From the NCBI GenBank assembly GCA_028707655.1, contig JAQWAN010000083.1, positions 1 to 8,215 on the forward strand: a stretch of DNA of 8,215 bases, in the 5' to 3' direction. Positions 6,393-8,215 of the stretch are shown piece after piece. Source of the DNA: Bacteroidaceae bacterium (lineage in GTDB: Bacteria > Bacteroidota > Bacteroidia > Bacteroidales > Bacteroidaceae). The translations under genes and the position numbers were made by a program. Positions within the stretch are counted from its first letter, which is position 1; each line of letters opens with the position of its first letter. The notes below the pieces were generated by a model, which searched no databases, was not told where the DNA came from, and saw only the letters and a list, made by a program, of their open reading frames with translations.

Positions 6393-8036
6393 TTAGAACA
6401 ATTTAGATTTTTCGTTATTAATAGCTATACCATAAATATCTACTCCATCTATCACTGTTTCAATCTTATTCGTTGCTGGGTTATATCTTTTCAATCCAGA
6501 AGCTACAGTAGAAACTTCATCTTTACGATAACCAAAATAAACAGAACCATCATCTGTATCAAGAACCATCTGGCAAATATCAATATACTCACCACTAGCA
6601 CCTTCACTATCGGATGACATCTCTTGTACCAAGGTACCAGGATTAGTGCTTGTTATCTTACCCTCTGTTAGGAAATCGGCAAGAGTTGCTTTGTAGAAAC
6701 CTTTATCGCGCACTGCATAATAAACCATTCCTCTACTCTCATCAATCACAAACGATTTGATAAATACATTAGCAGAGATGATAGGATAAGGTTTACCAGC
6801 TTCACCAACAGCGATGTCAGATGCAGAGATATCACTATCTTTAAAGCGATAGATACCAGCTGAACCATATGTTTTTGCCCAATACCAAGTACCATCTGCT
6901 GTTTTAGTAAAACAAGCATTCATAGCACCATAACTATAACCTGCGTTATAATAAAGGAGTGAGATATTTTCCACAAAATAAGCAAAACGACTATCGTCCA
7001 CATCAAAAGATAGGTTACGAAGTGATTTATCAATGCTACGGATACCGGTATTACGGTCAGAGAAATACAATTTATCTCCGTCGATAAAACCGTAGAAAGG
7101 ATCATAAAAAGCATAGCCTTTGTTACTCAACATAACAGAAACAGAGCTACCATCTTTTTTCATCACAGAGATTGCACCATCACCTAACACACCATCTTCA
7201 TCATTGATGTACGTAAATTGTGAACCAGCATCTAAGATATAAAGAGAGGAATCACTGAAAAGTAGATTCATAGGATGTTGTCCAGACTTAACGCCCATGT
7301 TAAATGGATAATTACCAATACCATCTTCAATTTCTGGTATCACCTTAAGTGCCATCACGTTTCCTTTCTTCACAGCATAGTAGATAGTCTTGGCAGGTTT
7401 GTTATAACCTACTTGTACATTTACCACTACATCTTGCAGACTACGTTCGCCCAATTTTGTTTTTAAGGTTACCTTTTGTGAACCAACATTATTAAAAATC
7501 AATTTACCAGGGTCTGCTGCTACAATTTCTGTAACGGTTTCTCCCTTATCATTGGTTGTTCCTGCAGGTAAAATCCATGTATAAGTCAAATCAAGGGAAC
7601 TTGGATTTGGTGTAAATACAGAGAAATTAACCGGTGTAACAGCAACCTCACAAACCTCACTATCAATAGTTGTAGTAATAGTAGAAAGGATATCACTTAC
7701 AAAGAGTTTTTCCTTCGCTACTCCTACACCATCAATTGTCAAAGAGATTTCGTAAGTACCAGCTACATCATATTTATGCGTAGGATTTGCTTCAGTAGAA
7801 GTTTGTCCATCTCCAAAGTCCCAGGTTACAGCACCTGTTTCTTCCGAGATATTTGTAAACTGAATAGCTGAACCCACCAAGTAATCTAGGCTATAGTCGC
7901 CCGTTACTGCATACGAAAAAGCTACTTTATCCCCTGGGAAATTCTCATAAACAGGGTCGTTCTCCACACAGCTCCCAACTAACACAAGGAACATAGAGAG
8001 TAATAATATATTTGTTATTCGTTTCATAGTTTTCAT
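6393..8036 (-). CDS. PKD-domain surface lipoprotein with propeller-like C-terminal half
   Basis: This 547-residue protein begins with a lipoprotein signal: basic start, hydrophobic core (10-20) and lipobox VGSC with the acylated Cys at 23. Acidic residues soon after the Cys (VEND) resemble, but do not match, the Bacteroides surface-export signal, so surface exposure is plausible only. Residues about 38-114 form a PKD domain with the signature TWDFGDGQTSTEANPTHKY (71-89). Residues about 122-210 look like a second PKD/Ig-like domain (YTWILPAGT, VTLKT, VVVNVQVG). Residues about 215-547 contain propeller-like blades, for example FIDGDKLYFSDRNTGIRSID (317-336), GMVYYAVRDKGFYKATL (436-452), GSVYFGYR (497-504) and GLKRYNP (514-520). 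No catalytic residues are recognisable. This architecture suits glycan or ligand binding on the cell surface. A second ATG lies at codon 4, so the start could be three codons later. The start is three bases after the previous stop, implying translational coupling, and the GHL10 gene follows, which suggests a shared substrate. Confidence 0.85.
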   Translation of the reverse strand: MKTMKRITNILLLSMFLVLVGSCVENDPVYENFPGDKVAFSYAVTGDYSLDYLVGSAIQFTNISEETGAVTWDFGDGQTSTEANPTHKYDVAGTYEISLTIDGVGVAKEKLFVSDILSTITTTIDSEVCEVAVTPVNFSVFTPNPSSLDLTYTWILPAGTTNDKGETVTEIVAADPGKLIFNNVGSQKVTLKTKLGERSLQDVVVNVQVGYNKPAKTIYYAVKKGNVMALKVIPEIEDGIGNYPFNMGVKSGQHPMNLLFSDSSLYILDAGSQFTYINDEDGVLGDGAISVMKKDGSSVSVMLSNKGYAFYDPFYGFIDGDKLYFSDRNTGIRSIDKSLRNLSFDVDDSRFAYFVENISLLYYNAGYSYGAMNACFTKTADGTWYWAKTYGSAGIYRFKDSDISASDIAVGEAGKPYPIISANVFIKSFVIDESRGMVYYAVRDKGFYKATLADFLTEGKITSTNPGTLVQEMSSDSEGASGEYIDICQMVLDTDDGSVYFGYRKDEVSTVASGLKRYNPATNKIETVIDGVDIYGIAINNEKSKLF

Positions 8037-8039
8037 AAA

Positions 8040-8215
8040 TTAATTAACGTCAATAGTATATGCTTCAGAAACTCCCCAATTATTATCCTCATCCAATACT
8101 CTAAACGTAGCATTTAAGCTATAAGAACGAGAATAGCTAACAAGATATTTAGACTCTGAAGATTTATAAATCAAATTTTCAAAAGGTATAGCATTGTATT
8201 TCTCTTGCAACAATG
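8040..8215 (-). CDS. C-terminal end of an unidentified protein, cut by window edge
   Basis: Only the last 57 codons and the TAA stop (8040-8042) are inside the window. The visible part begins LLQEKYNAIPFENLIY and ends GVSEAYTIDVN. Alternating hydrophobic and polar residues (KYLVSYSRSYSLNATFRVLD) suggest a beta-sandwich, perhaps Ig- or FN3-like, at the C-terminus. No family can be assigned. The stop is followed by TTT and then the ATG of the PKD lipoprotein in the same frame, so the two genes are almost certainly co-transcribed and probably translationally coupled. A further surface lipoprotein of the same cluster is a plausible guess. Confidence 0.75.
   Translation of the reverse strand, partial: LLQEKYNAIPFENLIYKSSESKYLVSYSRSYSLNATFRVLDEDNNWGVSEAYTIDVN

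Noticed and set aside
1..8215. tRNA, rRNA, CRISPR arrays, insertion sequences, attachment sites
   Set aside because: Reading both strands I saw no regularly spaced repeats, no transposase or integrase motifs and no RNA gene signatures. The window is almost fully occupied by the five minus-strand genes.

Overview
The window looks like part of a chromosome from Bacteroidota, most likely order Bacteroidales. The evidence is two predicted secreted proteins ending in type IX secretion system (T9SS) type A-like sorting domains, a PKD-domain lipoprotein with a Bacteroidales-style N-terminus, moderately AT-rich DNA, and start codons without clear Shine-Dalgarno sequences. A genus cannot be named from this window. 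Candidates are T9SS-bearing groups such as Paludibacteraceae, Porphyromonadaceae or Prevotellaceae.

All five protein genes lie on the minus strand, so transcription runs from high to low coordinates. In that order they are: (1) the last 57 codons of an unidentified gene (8040-8215); (2) a 547-residue lipoprotein with one clear PKD domain, a second PKD/Ig-like domain and a propeller-like C-terminal half (6393-8036); (3) a 924-residue secreted GHL10-family glycoside hydrolase with about four FN3-like modules and a T9SS tail (3552-6326); (4) a 456-residue secreted protein of unknown function with propeller-like blades and a T9SS tail (2109-3479); (5) after a strong intrinsic terminator, a phosphodiester glycosidase (NAGPA domain) with two Ig-like modules and the start of a further domain, cut by the left edge (1-1971). 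The window is almost entirely coding. The ORF of gene 5 is open to the window edge, with its start at 1971 fixed by two in-frame stops just upstream.

Genes 1-4 look like one transcription unit, with gaps of 3, 66 and 72 bases. Genes 1 and 2 share a reading frame and are separated only by TAA TTT. The two longer gaps each hold a perfect inverted repeat without an adjacent U tract, 10 to 12 bases after the preceding stop. These look like intercistronic hairpins rather than terminators. The unit ends at a 13-bp stem followed by a U run at 2056-2095. Gene 5 therefore needs its own promoter, but I could not recognise one.

Functionally this reads as an extracellular glycan-processing cluster: two cell-exported hydrolases (GHL10 and NAGPA), a surface lipoprotein that could bind a ligand, and a T9SS-exported propeller-like protein that could be a binding partner or an enzyme. 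The substrate is not determined by the sequence. Because a GHL10 relative in E. coli (DigH/YddW) acts on peptidoglycan glycan strands, and NAGPA enzymes remove sugars linked through phosphodiesters, a cell-wall-type or phosphate-decorated glycan is a reasonable hypothesis. SusC/SusD genes might lie beyond position 8215, but none is visible here.
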